Assembly: GCA_036320915.1 (NCBI GenBank)
Contig: JAXBDG010000002.1
Location: forward strand, 3,748,001-3,812,000
Source of the DNA: Linnemannia elongata
Lineage: Eukaryota > Mortierellomycota > Mortierellomycetes > Mortierellales > Mortierellaceae
Reading direction: 5' to 3'
DNA length: 64,000 nt
Position 1 is the stretch's first letter; every line of letters starts with the position of its first letter. Position numbers and translations under genes: made by a program. Positions 13,301-24,892 of the stretch are shown here, piece after piece. Below the pieces are notes generated by a model. The model ran no database searches and had not been told where the DNA came from. It worked only from the letters and a program-made list of their open reading frames with translations.

Positions 13301-13598
13301 GGTAGTCCACCCTTCAATTGCTGTCCGTCGCCAAGAGTCGTACCAGAGCCAAGGCCGGAGCTGCTACATGATGTGGTGCGAGTTCCAGGATGCAGTAATC
13401 GACGCCACTATGCAAGGTGGGCTGGCGCGATACATCAGGAATGAGCATCGACACCCTCGCAAGCAGGATAACCCTCAACAAGAGCGCACCGTTTATGCCA
13501 GGACCATCTCTGGGCCGGGACTACAAGGACCGAAAGTCGTCATCTGTGCAGCTGGACCATTGGAACCCGGAACTGAACTCATTCTTCGATACTGCTAG
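7372..13598 (+). CDS. RAMA / PHD cluster / extended PHD / FYRN-FYRC / degenerate SET protein, trithorax (MLL)-like
   Basis: Exons 7372-8662, 8767-11249, 11335-12178 and 12277-13598 give about 1,979 aa. Order: a Ser/Pro/Arg-rich N-terminus; a RAMA-like domain (about residues 288-380) with ETPSAWATAMVKGG then NGWSAIKV, closely like the RAMA of animal MPND; a basic stretch RKKRKR (about 436), a probable NLS; a cysteine-rich PHD cluster (about 588-870) including CPLC..FCDGCSHWVHVACD..YFCPSC; an extended PHD (about 1175-1330), TCLLCHRG..WIHSNCALW..CSSCG..HYTC..CSMHY; FYRN (GGLTIHTLGKF, about 1405); FYRC (FFGIDHPLVRNLIRAM, about 1565-1605); a polyQ run; and a SET domain (about 1859-1979, EVIMEYTGEVV..VIDAT..GLARYI). 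PHDs, ePHD, FYRN/FYRC and SET follow the MLL/Trx order. The SET lacks the NHSCxPN motif and the post-SET cysteines and stops at ILRYC, so it is probably inactive. Expected in the nucleus as a chromatin reader. The first ATG is 7372. Confidence 0.88.
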
Positions 13599-14261
13599 TT
13601 AACAATTCGTCTATAAATATACCCTTCTGTTCAACCAGCAACAGCTTGAATGCCCAACTGCCTCTTTTCGATGAAATTCGAATATCAACCTTCGTTAGTT
13701 TTCGAAGCCCCGGATACTGTGGCGTCAGTTTAGACCTATCGGCATTTTTTTTTTTTTTTGCAGTCATTCATGCTAGAACTAAATGTTGATAACTTTGATG
13801 GTGAAAGCCATGTCATGACTACTGTTGATGGCATCCAATGCTGGCCACGGGATGTGGAAGGGTTGGCATTTCTTCAACGCCTTGTTTTAACAATGCTTTC
13901 AATCTTCTTTACTTCTAGTCTGACCAGTTTTTAGTACGGCGTCTCGAAAACTTCAGGCTCGTGGGGGGGTTTTTTTCCCTGGCTCATTAATCCAGCAGGC
14001 ATATGGTTGAGTTTTTCCGTGGTTGTAAGTCTCAATTGGCCAGTTGAATATCATCAGAAACGAGGTGGTTAAGCGAGGTGGGTGAAGTTGTTGTTGTATG
14101 TGCATAGGGACATGATGCGACAAGTGGCTAAAAAAAGGGTTCAGACATTTAAAGGTCTACAAGAAAATGATGGGACAAAAAGTTTTATTATATGTTTTTG
14201 TTTAAGGTAGTGGTGGTGTCGAGAGGAAAGGGAAAGAGGAAGGTATTAGGTAGGACTAGTA
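13599..14261. other. Convergent 3' region between the RAMA-PHD-SET gene and CHK1
   Basis: About 660 bp holding the 3' UTRs of the two convergent genes. An AATATA/ATAAAT-rich stretch just after 13610 could serve polyadenylation of the plus-strand gene. Nothing else recognised. Confidence 0.6.
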
Positions 14262-17216
14262 TTAGGGGTTCATCTGCAGATGAATTGGGTTCTCGGCGTC
14301 CAGTAGGGTTGAAACCAGTGCCTTGAACATTCGCTTCCACTCAAGAGGATCGCCCTACAAGCAAGGAAATGGAATGCGACAATGATGAAGGGATGTTAAA
14401 TTCGGTCCGCAGCCATGATGAGAGGATACAGTTCAGCAACATTCAGATGTTCAAAAGTGAAGACAGACTTACTCGGCTCTTGACAAACATAACCAGCTGG
14501 CTGTCGGTGCCATATGGCACCACTTTGACTTCTCCTGTCAAGAAACATCTTCTCTGATCCGTCGTTGAGATGGCGATCTAAGAAGGGTGGGTCGAAATCA
14601 AAAGCAAGCGAGCGACCATTAGTATACCTACTCGTACAACACTTTCCAAGTTCTCATAGACTAGACTCCAGACAGCCACTTCCTATACCTTCTGAAGATT
14701 GGCATGTACGGTGTGGGCGACAAGGTTGCTGACCATAGCATCAGCCAGAGAGTCGATGATAAAGTCTGGATCCGACTCTGAGAAGAAGCGGGTCAACCGT
14801 TCAGATGAAAAGACCTCCAAGAAGGTCGCCTCCGTGAATTGTGTAGCCTATAGTGTACAAGGATTTAGAATGGAAAAGTCAATGGTTGCGTCAATCATTG
14901 GCATGGGGTATGCCTACTGGCCATTTTAGGATCGAAATAACATCCTGCAGAGATTTCGTTACTTACAGGTTGCGATAATTCCAACGCCTCATCTTGCCAT
15001 GAGATGGCAATTCGAGCGCCCAGAGAACTGTCTGAGGCTCGTTCGTTATTGCGGGCTGGTTGAGACGATGCATAGTTCCGTACATCAAATGCCATGCTCT
15101 GGCTTTGAAGGAAGCGTCCAGTGTTCAATGGTTGTGAATAGGCAACACTAAAGTTGAGACATAAAACAACATTCGAGGTTGAGTGAGCTTTGGAAACAAA
15201 TGTCAACCAAGGCAGCCACATGGTTACTCAAAGGTTTAGAGCAGCGAGGCTTACACTGGTGAGCAATTCGAGGCATCGTTGACGTTCTCCATAAGCAAAC
15301 TGGCCAGCTGAACCGGATCGTTGACAAGACCTAAACATTATAGAGGACGAGTAAGTCGTTAGCAGGCTGCATGGGGGCTGTGTGACACCAATGGCGAAAG
15401 CTATATCATCCAGTGTTTACCATCCGTCAATAGGGCATTCGGTCTATCGTCGAAAGAAAAAGGTAGCTCTAGTTAATAAGCTGAAAGCTTGGCGCAACGA
15501 ACCATGGGTAAACCGAGATCAGAAATAGTAGACGAACCTGTTGTACCACTCGTCCTTGAGGATATGTTTGATACTGTATCGCTTGGTAGGGTTTATCCGA
15601 AGCATGCCTAGGAGTAATTCTGTGTAACATCAAATCGAGGCACAAAAAAGGTTGGTGGTCGTTCAAATGCTCTATGAAAGTGCGTCGAGAATGAAGTGCC
15701 GCATGAGGGCCCACGAATCATAAACTTACTCCGTACAGGTCCCTGCAATCTATTCCAAGGTTCATGCTTAGGGTTCTCGCGACTTTCTTGATACGACCGG
15801 AATTCGTCACTGTCAGCCGATGGCAGCTCCCACGGTGTGTCTAATAATGGGAATGGATATGTCAGTATTACTGATACTATACACATTAGAGGCTTGCGGA
15901 CCAAATTGTAACTCCAAGCAATGTACTTACTTCCGATCATCATCACATAGAGAATAATACCGCAAGACCAGATATCAACCGCGTCGCCACTGTACTCTTC
16001 CTCCAGGACCTATGCGAAGTTGAGAAGGTAAGGTCGATGTCAGCACAAAGATCGCCAGAAGGATGTGCTCTTTGTCAAAGAATCTGCTCTCATAATCGTG
16101 AAGTAGACTTGATCCACGCGCCATATACCTCTGGCGCAACATAAGGCGCGCTTCCACAAGGCGTCTCCAATGGCCGACTTCTTCCTCCGTGACGGAATAC
16201 AGTCGCCAGTCCAAAATCAGAAATCTTTAGAGTTCCTACAAGATATTATGGCAAGAGAGTGAATGAGTCGTTGGCACTCCTTTCTTTGTTTCTGAGAACG
16301 CACCCGGTTGCCGTGTGTTGTCCTTTGTTATCCTTTGTTATCCTTTGTTCTCCTGATCAATACCTGAAGAGTCCAACAAGATATTTTCGGGCTTAAGATC
16401 CCGATGTGAGATGCCTCTGCTATGCATGTATCGCTGTAATGAGAGAAAGAAAGTTAGAGTGAGTATCAATTTTAATTTCCTTAGTTTTACTGGCGAAACC
16501 CGAATGAGAGCTGATCCATGTTGGTGCTCCACGTACCACTCCAGAGATCAGTTGCAAAAAGTATAGATGTGCAAGGTCTTCCTGAATGCCGCGATCCGGT
16601 TCTAAGAAGAAGTACATGATAGCAGATAGGCACCAATGTTAACAACCCTGGTTCGCGGTTTTCTTTTGTCACTACAAACTGACACTTCCATATCCATGAA
16701 CGTGAGTAAGCGGAGGTGAATATTACCGATTTTGTCGAACAGCTCTCCTGCAGCGGCATACTCGACAAAGATGTAGATGCACTCGGGCTCCTCCTTGGAC
16801 TCGAGAAACTTTGAGATGTTGCGATGCTGCAGTCCACGATGAATGGTAAGCTCCTTCTGGATGGATTTGGCAAGGCCTGTTTCCGAGTCCTTGGGTATAA
16901 TTTTGACTGCCGCCTTGACCGCTGTCTTCCTGTGTGTTGCAAGGCGGACACTATTGTGATATAAACAAGGGTGTTGTCAGCGAGGGTTGTCGTGTGTCAC
17001 TTTGTTTTGTTAGTGCAATGAGGAGTGCCTTGGACGAGTCAAGTGAATGCGCCACAAAAACGAGCTTGAGAATGAGAAATGCAGTGAAAGAGAGACGTAC
17101 ACGGCGTAGGCACCGACGCCGAGGGTGTCGCCGAGTTCGTAGTCGCCTATTTGCTCTGCCCTGGCGACAGTCTGTGAAGCTTCCGGGAGAGTGGGCGCTG
17201 ACAAATGCTTGTACAT
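14262..17216 (-). CDS. CHK1: Checkpoint serine/threonine kinase Chk1
   Basis: Effector kinase of the ATR/Rad3 DNA-damage and replication checkpoint. Fourteen exons in transcript order: 17216-17101, 16950-16727, 16601-16537, 16433-16364, 16235-16129, 16009-15931, 15840-15730, 15619-15538, 15443-15421, 15330-15255, 15147-14967, 14847-14689, 14577-14473, 14354-14262; 496 aa, close to human CHK1 (476). Kinase signs are the glycine loop [12 protein letters not shown], the VAIK-type lysine in [24 protein letters not shown] (GGELFDRIEPD in CHK1), the catalytic loop [17 protein letters not shown] and the Chk1-type activation segment [10 protein letters not shown]. The C-terminal KA1-like domain begins [10 protein letters not shown] and includes [11 protein letters not shown], matching the CHK1 tail. 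Oddities are a 23-nt exon 9 and alanine in place of the third glycine of the P-loop. The start is the ATG at 17216, about 24 codons before the kinase fold. Confidence 0.93.
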
Positions 17217-18212
17217 GAGGGCGTGTGAGTATGTGAATGAGTGATGAGTGACTGAGTGACCGAGTGTATATGGAAGCGGAGGGAAGAAAAGAAAAGAGGG
17301 AGCGGGGATAGAGAGAGACAGAGACAAAAGAGTTAAGCGAGTCGCCAGGTGCATGAGCGGGACCTGAATCCAAACAAGTGCAACGATGAACAAGAAGGAC
17401 GGGCAAAGTGGCTTGACTCAGCGCCACTAAATTTCTTATTTTCATGGTCCATACTGTTCCTGATTCGTTTGTCAACCAAGGCTGAACAGGGGAACAAGGG
17501 CTCGTTTCTGCCTCTTGACCTTCTTATGGGGAGACATCGCGGGCATGCTTCACAGAGAGTGCGATTGAAAGCAGCAAACAAGAGTCATCGAACCACCGCC
17601 AAGTAGTCAGTTCAACATCATTCATCGCCTTTGCACCTCTGCAAATAGCTAGTTCAACATCGAACATTACCTTGGCACCCATGGCACCTTGGAAGGATCG
17701 CTCTGGATGCAAAACTAGGACATATGAGTCGGTTTTAGATCGAGGGTATGAGTTGCTTGTTGTAGGTGTGACGAGACAAACACAGTGGAGAGAGGGAGAC
17801 ATCAAAAACGTAGTGCTAGCATTCTGAGGACATCGAATGATGTATGTGGAGAGTGACGAGGGGCAAGGGGGAGAGTGCAAACTAGGGGTGTGAGCGAGTG
17901 GAAAAGAAAGGTAAAAAAAGGTGGCATGCATGAACGCGCATTAGGATTCCCTTCTCTCTCCTTCGCCACTTATGTAAACGAAGAGAAGCAGGAGGATGAC
18001 CAGGCTCGATCGAACCTTGTTCCCCGTCTTGTCACATTCACTGGCCACTTTTGTGGCCTGTTTGTCCCATCTGGTGCTCTTCGCTCCCTTCGTTTTCTTG
18101 TGTATTATTGCTAATCGATTCGTGGTGCGCACTTTCTAGGACAAACTGGTATCGTTGGCCGAGAATCGAGCAATTGAGAGGAACTTAAAAGCGGGAAAGA
18201 CAAAGAGAGAAC

Positions 18213-18265
<53 letters not shown>

Positions 18266-19071
18266 AGGGAGGGAGGGAGGGAGAGAGGGAAGGACGCATG
18301 GTATGAATGGGCTTTGTGTTTGCTCCTTCCTTTGACCTGATTGTGGAGAAGAAGTGAGCATATTCAGACCTAGACATAACTGAACATGTTTGTGACACGG
18401 TAGACCATCCCACGGGACACATCTCGTTTTTGTTTGTGCTTCCAGACTTTGACGGACGGCAACCCCTCCCTCCCTCACATTTTTACCCCTGCTTGCATAT
18501 GAAAACGTACACTTCAAAAAAAAATAAAAGTGAAGTTAGGGATGGATGGATGAAGGATGAAGGAATAACAAAGACAATGAGAAAAGGGAATGAACGTGGG
18601 AGGGATGAGTTCTGGTGTGAAGGTTGACGGAGTGAGCTGTGAGGGAGTGAGTGCAGTGAGTGAGTGAATACTTTGGGCTAAGATGAGTGTGGCCTGACTG
18701 CCTAGTCCGTCTTTAAAGAATGGCTCTCCTCCTGGCTCTTCGCACTTTGTTTGTCCTTCACCTTCCTCGACTTCCTCTCCCTTTCCCACTCTCCCTTTTT
18801 GACACCCCTCTCTTTCTTTTTTACTTTTCCTTTTCTTTCTTCCCATTACTTCTTCAAAAGAAAACACCTCCTCCATCCTTACAGGCTCGTCCATTCCGTT
18901 CCACTCTGCTTCTCTTGGAGGCATTCGACCAACAACCAGAGACACTTTCGCTCACTTCTACCGCCGGTTTCACTCTCACCAAAGGGACAACTCAAGCTTC
19001 AACCAAGAACAAGGAGACACACAAGCACCACTCCAACTCGCCCAAGCACCAACCACCCTCATTATCTGCCT
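17217..19071. other. Divergent intergenic region between CHK1 and the MARCH-type E3 gene
   Basis: About 1.85 kb with no supported gene. It includes a GA/GGGA microsatellite (18215-18291) and, from about 18720, a plus-strand pyrimidine-rich leader in front of the RING-CH gene. The open frame through 18751-19071 is continuous with that gene but is low-complexity and precedes the preferred ATG. Confidence 0.55.
18215..18291. repeat. (GA)n followed by (GGGA)n microsatellite
   Basis: About 22 GA dinucleotides run into about seven GGGA units. It lies in the CHK1/MARCH intergenic region. Confidence 0.95.
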
Positions 19072-21592
19072 ATGACAAAGTCGACAGACCAAGAAGCAGG
19101 AACAGCCTCCGCATCGACATCAAATGCGATACCGTCGTCATCGTCATCGACTGCTGAGGGTGCGGGTTCAGCTTACCCTTTGCTCGCAAACAAGGCCCAG
19201 TGCTGTCGGATCTGTCTGGATGATGACCCCCATGGACTTTACTCCCCTTGTCGGTGCCGCGGCTCGATCAAGTTTGTTCACAGCCACTGCCTCACCCGCT
19301 GGTATGTCTGTCAAAGTGTTGATGTGCACTGAAAGTGGCGTGAGGACTTGTCATCTAAAAATGAGACGATAGGATCAGGGCAGGAACCTCTTTCTCTCAC
19401 CATGTGATACAACATCTTCAACAACAAATGCCAAACACAGAGCAACCGAACAAGCGAGACCAACTGGAGAACAGAAACAGCACGCTCAATGCATTTATAA
19501 CCCCCTACATGCAAACTTACACCCAGACAGGACACTGGAACGGAGATCCGCTGAAGGAACAGGGCTAGGCTATTACGACAAGGGAGCTGGTGCAAGGACC
19601 CCCCTTGTCAGTACTTACTGATCGCACATTTTACTAAACCTTTGTCGTCTCCCCTTTTTTGGTGTCTCCTTGTTGTAGGAGGAAGAGTTTGATGGCCCAC
19701 GGTCGAGACGAATCAGCTAACTCGTGCACCATGTGCGGATTCAACTATGTCCTCAAGAAGCGAGCTCGCTTCTATGAACTCATCTCATATCGAGGTAAAC
19801 CCATCGTCCTTTCTTACTGACTTCCAGCTGAACGACACCAGCAACTCGTGAATGTGTTTTCTTTCAATTGCTATACATGTGATGGCAAAGTAAAATTGGC
19901 CGGCAAACGCAACTCTAACCTTTTTTTTTCTCTTTTTTCTTTTTCTCCACTCGTTTCTCCATTCGATCACATCGTTCATTCAATTACTCCTCAACCTCCG
20001 ACCCGCCTTTATCTCGTCAACCGTCCGAAAACAAAGGAATCAGGATTGCGATCACAGTACTGGTTGTCTTGGCGATGCTCTTCCCCTCAGGATACTTGAT
20101 GAAAGTATGTGTGCTCCTCTCCGGATACAGAGAAAGCAACCCAGGAACAAGCCCTGCACAGTACTTGGGCTCACTCCGCAACATCACCTCCAATATGGAA
20201 CACATGTCCGTCTTCCCTGTCTGCAAGGTCAACTCTCTTGGTCAGCGAACTCGTCTTCGTGTCAATCTGATGGCTTCTACTACGAAGTCTGCTGCTGCTT
20301 CTGCTTCAATTCTTGATTCTGTCCCTGGACTTGATGGTGGACAATCATCTGCGCCTGCTGCAGCGGCGACGACTTCGATATCTGGAGCACCCTTGGCCTC
20401 GCCCTCTCACTTTGTGAACCTTTTCCCAGGCCCTTATGCTCCTCACCTCTCAAACTCCAACGTCTTCACAACCAGCAATGACGTCCATGGCAACGGTAAC
20501 AATAACAATGGCCAAGGATCTACCCGAGTGTCAGGATCATCCACTCAGCAAGGAAGCGAATCCAATAAGCAGAGAATGGGACAAGGATCGTCTTCTTGGG
20601 CATGGATTGCAGCCGGAATCGATATCATGGGTTCCAGCCAATTCGCCGCCATGCTGCTCTACCCCTTTGTCAACGACCGGATCTGGTACTTTCTGCTTTG
20701 CCGCTTGCAGCACCTTCATCTTGGCTTTTTCCTCCTGGGATCTGCGAGCAACGTCTACATGGCTTGCAAAATGCTGTCAGACATGTACGATCTTGTTATT
20801 ACACCTCCACATTCTCGGACCATCAAGAAGCTCTTTATGGCGCAGACGTCGATCTTTGTTGTCTGGTTCTGGTTCTCGTACAACTTGATGGCGTTTCGTG
20901 TCTCAACGACTGAGGAGGAATTCATGAGCGAGTTGCCACTTTGGGCGTTGAGGTGGATCAATGTCGGCGTCGCCATTGTTGATCTCAGCTACAGGTAAGA
21001 GAAGGAACCACTGATAGAGCGACCCTGCTTTGTGTTTACAACTGCTATGAAAGACGCGAAGTGCAATAAGTAATTGGCTAACAAGGACGTGTTTCATTTT
21101 GCTGCTTATAGGAGGGTTTACAACCGCCTGGGAAGACTCAAGGTCGAGGAAGAACTACTGGACATCTCGGACGTCGAAAAGGTCGAACAGATGCAACAAA
21201 CCGCCTGGCTGCACCAACAACAACGATTTCTCCAATTCGGCCAGGAACAGACCCAGTACCTCTTGGACCAATTCAAGTCTCTTGAAGTCCGGCAATCGAT
21301 CGTTAACGGTGCCACTGCTGCTGTGGATGCTGTCTCGGATGTCTATGTCTATTCCAAGACTAGCATCCCTTCCTTCCCACCAATCCCCAATTCGATCGCT
21401 TCTGCAGTCAGAGAGAACTCGCCGACAATGTCGTTTTCGAGCTTTCTGGCTGCTTATGAGGAGGCGCGGTATCCCTTTGTTGGTGCGACTGCTGCCGCTG
21501 CCGAGGCTGCTGATATTGTCAATGGTCAGCAGCAAGATGAAACGACAAACACTTCCTTAGGAGAGCTGGCTGAAGGTGCACCCATTCGCTAG
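19072..21592 (+). CDS. RING-CH (MARCH-type) multi-pass membrane E3 ubiquitin ligase
   Basis: Predicted membrane-bound ubiquitin ligase. Exons 19072-19301, 19679-19794, 20037-20994 and 21112-21592 give 594 aa. The N-terminus is Ser/Thr/Ala-rich. A C4HC3 RING-CH finger follows at about residues 43-100: CCRICLDDD, CRCRGSIKFVH, HCLTRW, then CTMCGFNY; intron 1 splits its Trp codon. After it comes a hydrophobic helix (IRIAITVLVVLAMLF), a hydrophilic region of about 150 residues, and three or four further hydrophobic segments (around DIMGSSQFAAMLLYPF, YFLLCRLQHLHLGFFLLG, SIFVVWFWFSYNLMAF and INVGVAIVDL). The tail is Ala/Gln-rich with coiled-coil character. The RING-CH class is secure, but the target and organelle are not; ER/endosome is usual for the family. 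The ATG at 19072 is chosen because upstream in-frame sequence is low-complexity leader. Confidence 0.82.
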
Positions 21593-21920
21593 CGTTGTTG
21601 TCTGACTCCCATTGCAAAACTTATATCCTTTCTTTTTCTATTCCTGCTCGATATTTTTTAATCAGTGCGTACTTTCTCTCCCCAAGACGAGCCTCATGTA
21701 ACATATCTCTTTACCAAAACTTGTAAAATAAATACTGTTCTGTTCACTATCACTCCATGCATCCATGCTAATCCGTCAATTTGGCATTTAGTTTACGTCA
21801 AGTCGACTTCAGCTATATTGCAAATCCAATATGTGAATTGTTCCGCTGTTTACGTGTAGAGGAGATAGGAGAGGATGAAGAAGGGAGAGGGTAGGTGAAG
21901 GAGTGTTGTCCTGGATGTTC
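21593..21920. other. Convergent 3' region between the MARCH-type gene and VMA4
   Basis: About 330 bp of 3' UTR sequence. AAATAAATA near 21725 could be a plus-strand poly(A) signal. Nothing else seen. Confidence 0.5.
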
Positions 21921-23654
21921 TTAGTTGAAGAACCTGCGGTTAGGCGACTGTCCGAAAAGCATGTCTCTGACAAGGGGAAGCATCTATTTTACCAGAACGC
22001 AGTGAAGCGAAAATGAAGAAGGTCAGTCTATGTCAAGTCTTTCCCAGAGTACAAATTGAGGCACTCTTTCTCCCGCGTTCATGCTGCCATAGAATGTCGG
22101 TATGCTTCAAGGTGCCAGTGCTGGCCTATGCTCCTGTCGTTTCATGATTGCTTACATCTTCTTCGAGGATGGCGAGACGGGCCTCGGGGGTATTGTTGCA
22201 CTTGGTGCGTCCACCGTTTCCAGCGACAATCACTCCTCCAGCACTAGTTGAGAGCAAAACAAAGAGTGTAAAAGGAGAAACATCACGTTAGTTGGTGGTG
22301 CTCTTCACTTGGCCGCGACATCCTCCATATGTTGTGAACCCAAAAAGGGATGAAAGATGTGAAAGGGACGTACCCGTCGGCGGGGAGATGGTCGTCCAAG
22401 AACTGAACATCAATGGCCTGCTTAGTGGCCTCCAAGTAGCGGGCCTTGACATCAGGCAACAACTTGTCGATGAGAGCCTTGTCAGCCTTGCGGTATTGAA
22501 TAGTGACCTCGGACTCCAAAAGGCGGAAGAAGGCCTATCCAAATAGCAACTGACGGTTAGTTGACAGCTACAGGTAAGGAAAAACGTGCGTGGTGCATGT
22601 TCCTGTATGCAGTTATTATCATGTTGTTGCCACCCAGGGTGTGGGTAATACCTGGAGAATAGAGTCGCTCAAGAACTTCTCGTAGCGAGTGGGGTCCTTG
22701 GTAACTGTCAAGAGCTGAGTCCTGGATTCTGCGAAAAGGTCGTCGAGCATCTGCTGACGGGTCAAAAGCAAAGTCATACGCGACTTGTTGATGTTGTTGG
22801 ATTGGGCACTAAAATAATCATAGTAAATAAGGAGGTCAAGTTCAGTGGTCTCGTTTCCGTCCTCATGATAGTCCTGTAAGAAAAAAAAATAAGGGTGGAT
22901 AAAAATATGATCATGCATTCGGTCCATCGACACTTGTCGCCGAAAGATCTATTTCTCCATCCTCGACTCACATGCGGCGCTGGACATCGGCCTGCTTGAC
23001 CTTGCGCTGGAAAGCAGCATCGATGTTGATAGCTTCCTGACGAACAAGCTTGGCCTATTATTGAGAGTCCATTTGAAGGAAATTGAACGTCTTCTTGTCA
23101 GGTACAATTGCGGGGTTTCGTCATGACGGTTCTCCGGTTTGCGCGTTTATCGAGGCGAGCATCGTTCTTGTGTGTTGCATGGAGATAGGCATTGGTTGTT
23201 TACCTTCTCAATGTTGAACTCCTCATCAGCCTAATGATAAACGCAAGAAAAAACCGATAGACTGTTAGCGCTTCCTCCAACTATGTCTTTTCAAACGATA
23301 TACCTTTTGTTCCTGACCAGTCCTTAAAGTCGATCAGATAGCACAAGAGACGACAAACTGCCCAGTCTATTGGCGCGTGGGAGGAGGAGGCACAATCCGA
23401 CGTACCTTGACCTTGATCTCGCGTGCCTTCTCCAAAGCCTCCTGCTTGATGAAAGCGACCTATATGGCGTGGAAAACGAAGGAGATATCCTGTGAGTTTC
23501 TGTCGACTTTTGCTTCTAGAACAGCACCGCTGCTTCTTTGTGTCATTGTTCATTTTGAAAGGCGATGTGAGGACGTGTCGCTAGTCGTTAGCTTTACCAT
23601 CTTTCTCATTTCGGAGAAGACCTCCTCGTCGTTAAGAGCTTTGTTGAAGGACAT
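21921..23654 (-). CDS. VMA4: V-type proton ATPase subunit E
   Basis: Subunit E of the peripheral stalk of the V1 sector, which ties the catalytic head to the membrane sector of the vacuolar proton pump. Eight exons in transcript order: 23654-23598, 23459-23406, 23230-23204, 23054-22972, 22808-22652, 22534-22374, 22243-22156, 21983-21921, giving 229 aa, the normal family length (about 226-233). The start MSFNKALNDEEVFSEMRKM, the long charged helix (KQEALEKAREIKVKADEEFN), the QRRIAQSNNINKSRM block, and the C-terminal GGVIVAGNGGRTKCNNT and LPLVRDMLFG segments are diagnostic. A 27-nt exon encodes only nine residues. It lies head to head with the RNF10-like gene across about 960 bp. Confidence 0.96.
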
Positions 23655-24612
23655 TGTGTTGCTAAGAGCAAGAACATGATGTTCGAGGTGTAGAAGAGGA
23701 ATTAAGTCAGTCGAGTTGGATATGTGTGTGAGAGAGAGATCTGGCTCCTGTGAGCGAGTGGCGTAATAAAAGTGAGCCTCTGGTGAATGCAGCAACGAGT
23801 TGAGCAAGAAGAAGAGTGTTGAGGACGAGTATTTACAATGTAGGAGTGAAGTAGAGGTATGTGGTTGAGAGAGTGAAGAGGAGAGTTTGAATGCAAACGA
23901 CGCACCAAAAAAAAAAAAAAAGGGAAGTAGAAGGTGACCGCACACTCCACTTTTCTGCATCACCTCAAAAGATCAACCTCACTGACTGAGAGAGACACAG
24001 GGCAAAGAGGGGCGCGCTCGGTCACCAGGCAAAGGCCCACCAAGCCAGACGTCACCGTCATTTGTTAAGGGGTTTCAGCTCGTACTGTGGTTTCTCGCTG
24101 CGTCGACTCTTTCGTGCCAAGGTATCCTTGCATAGTTGGTAGGGCGACAGTCGTTGCGCTGCACGTATCCCAATAACATGGATAGAAAAGATACGCCCTC
24201 CAACACCAAAAAAGACTACCCATACGAATAAATCATTGTTACAGTCCTTGACGAGAAAGAAGAGGACTTGACGATGTCGCCTTATCTTGGTTGCTTCTTG
24301 CCACAGTGTGTTTTCGCGGGGTGGGAAGAATCCGTCGACGCTCCTGCCGATGAGGGTCTTTAGATCACGTGCAGCCTGCGCTTTTTTTTCCTTGTATGAA
24401 GTGTACTTCAGCTAAGAGTCAAGTCCCCTCCTTTCTCCCTTGCATTCGATTGAAAGAACTGGAGCCAACCTCTCTGGTCCGGTCCACCACACCCCTCTTT
24501 ACTTCACACCCCACTTCCCCATTCCCCATTCAACCATACACCCCTCCCCTTTACAGCAGCATAAAAAGACTTCCTTCGCTTGGAACCTACACCTCATAGA
24601 AGCATAACCAGG
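23655..24612. other. Bidirectional promoter region between VMA4 and the RNF10-like gene
   Basis: About 960 bp without coding similarity. The right end is C/T-rich toward the RNF10-like start. No motif beyond that was assigned. Confidence 0.55.
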
Positions 24613-24860
24613 ATGAACGTCAATGCGGCGTCCTTCTCCCCTCAGGGCACTGGAAACGACAAGCCCTCTGGAAACTCCAACTTTCGATCGAACCTCTCAA
24701 GCTCCCTTGCCAACGACGGTAAAAAGTCAAACCAACGCACCCCTGCTCCCTCAAACCAGTCAAAGTCCTTCCCAGCAGAGCAGCAGCAGCGTAGGTTTTT
24801 TTTTCATTCAACAACAATAACTACCACACAAGCAGCCTCCACTCTTAACCAACTCGTTAT

Positions 24861-24892
<32 letters not shown>

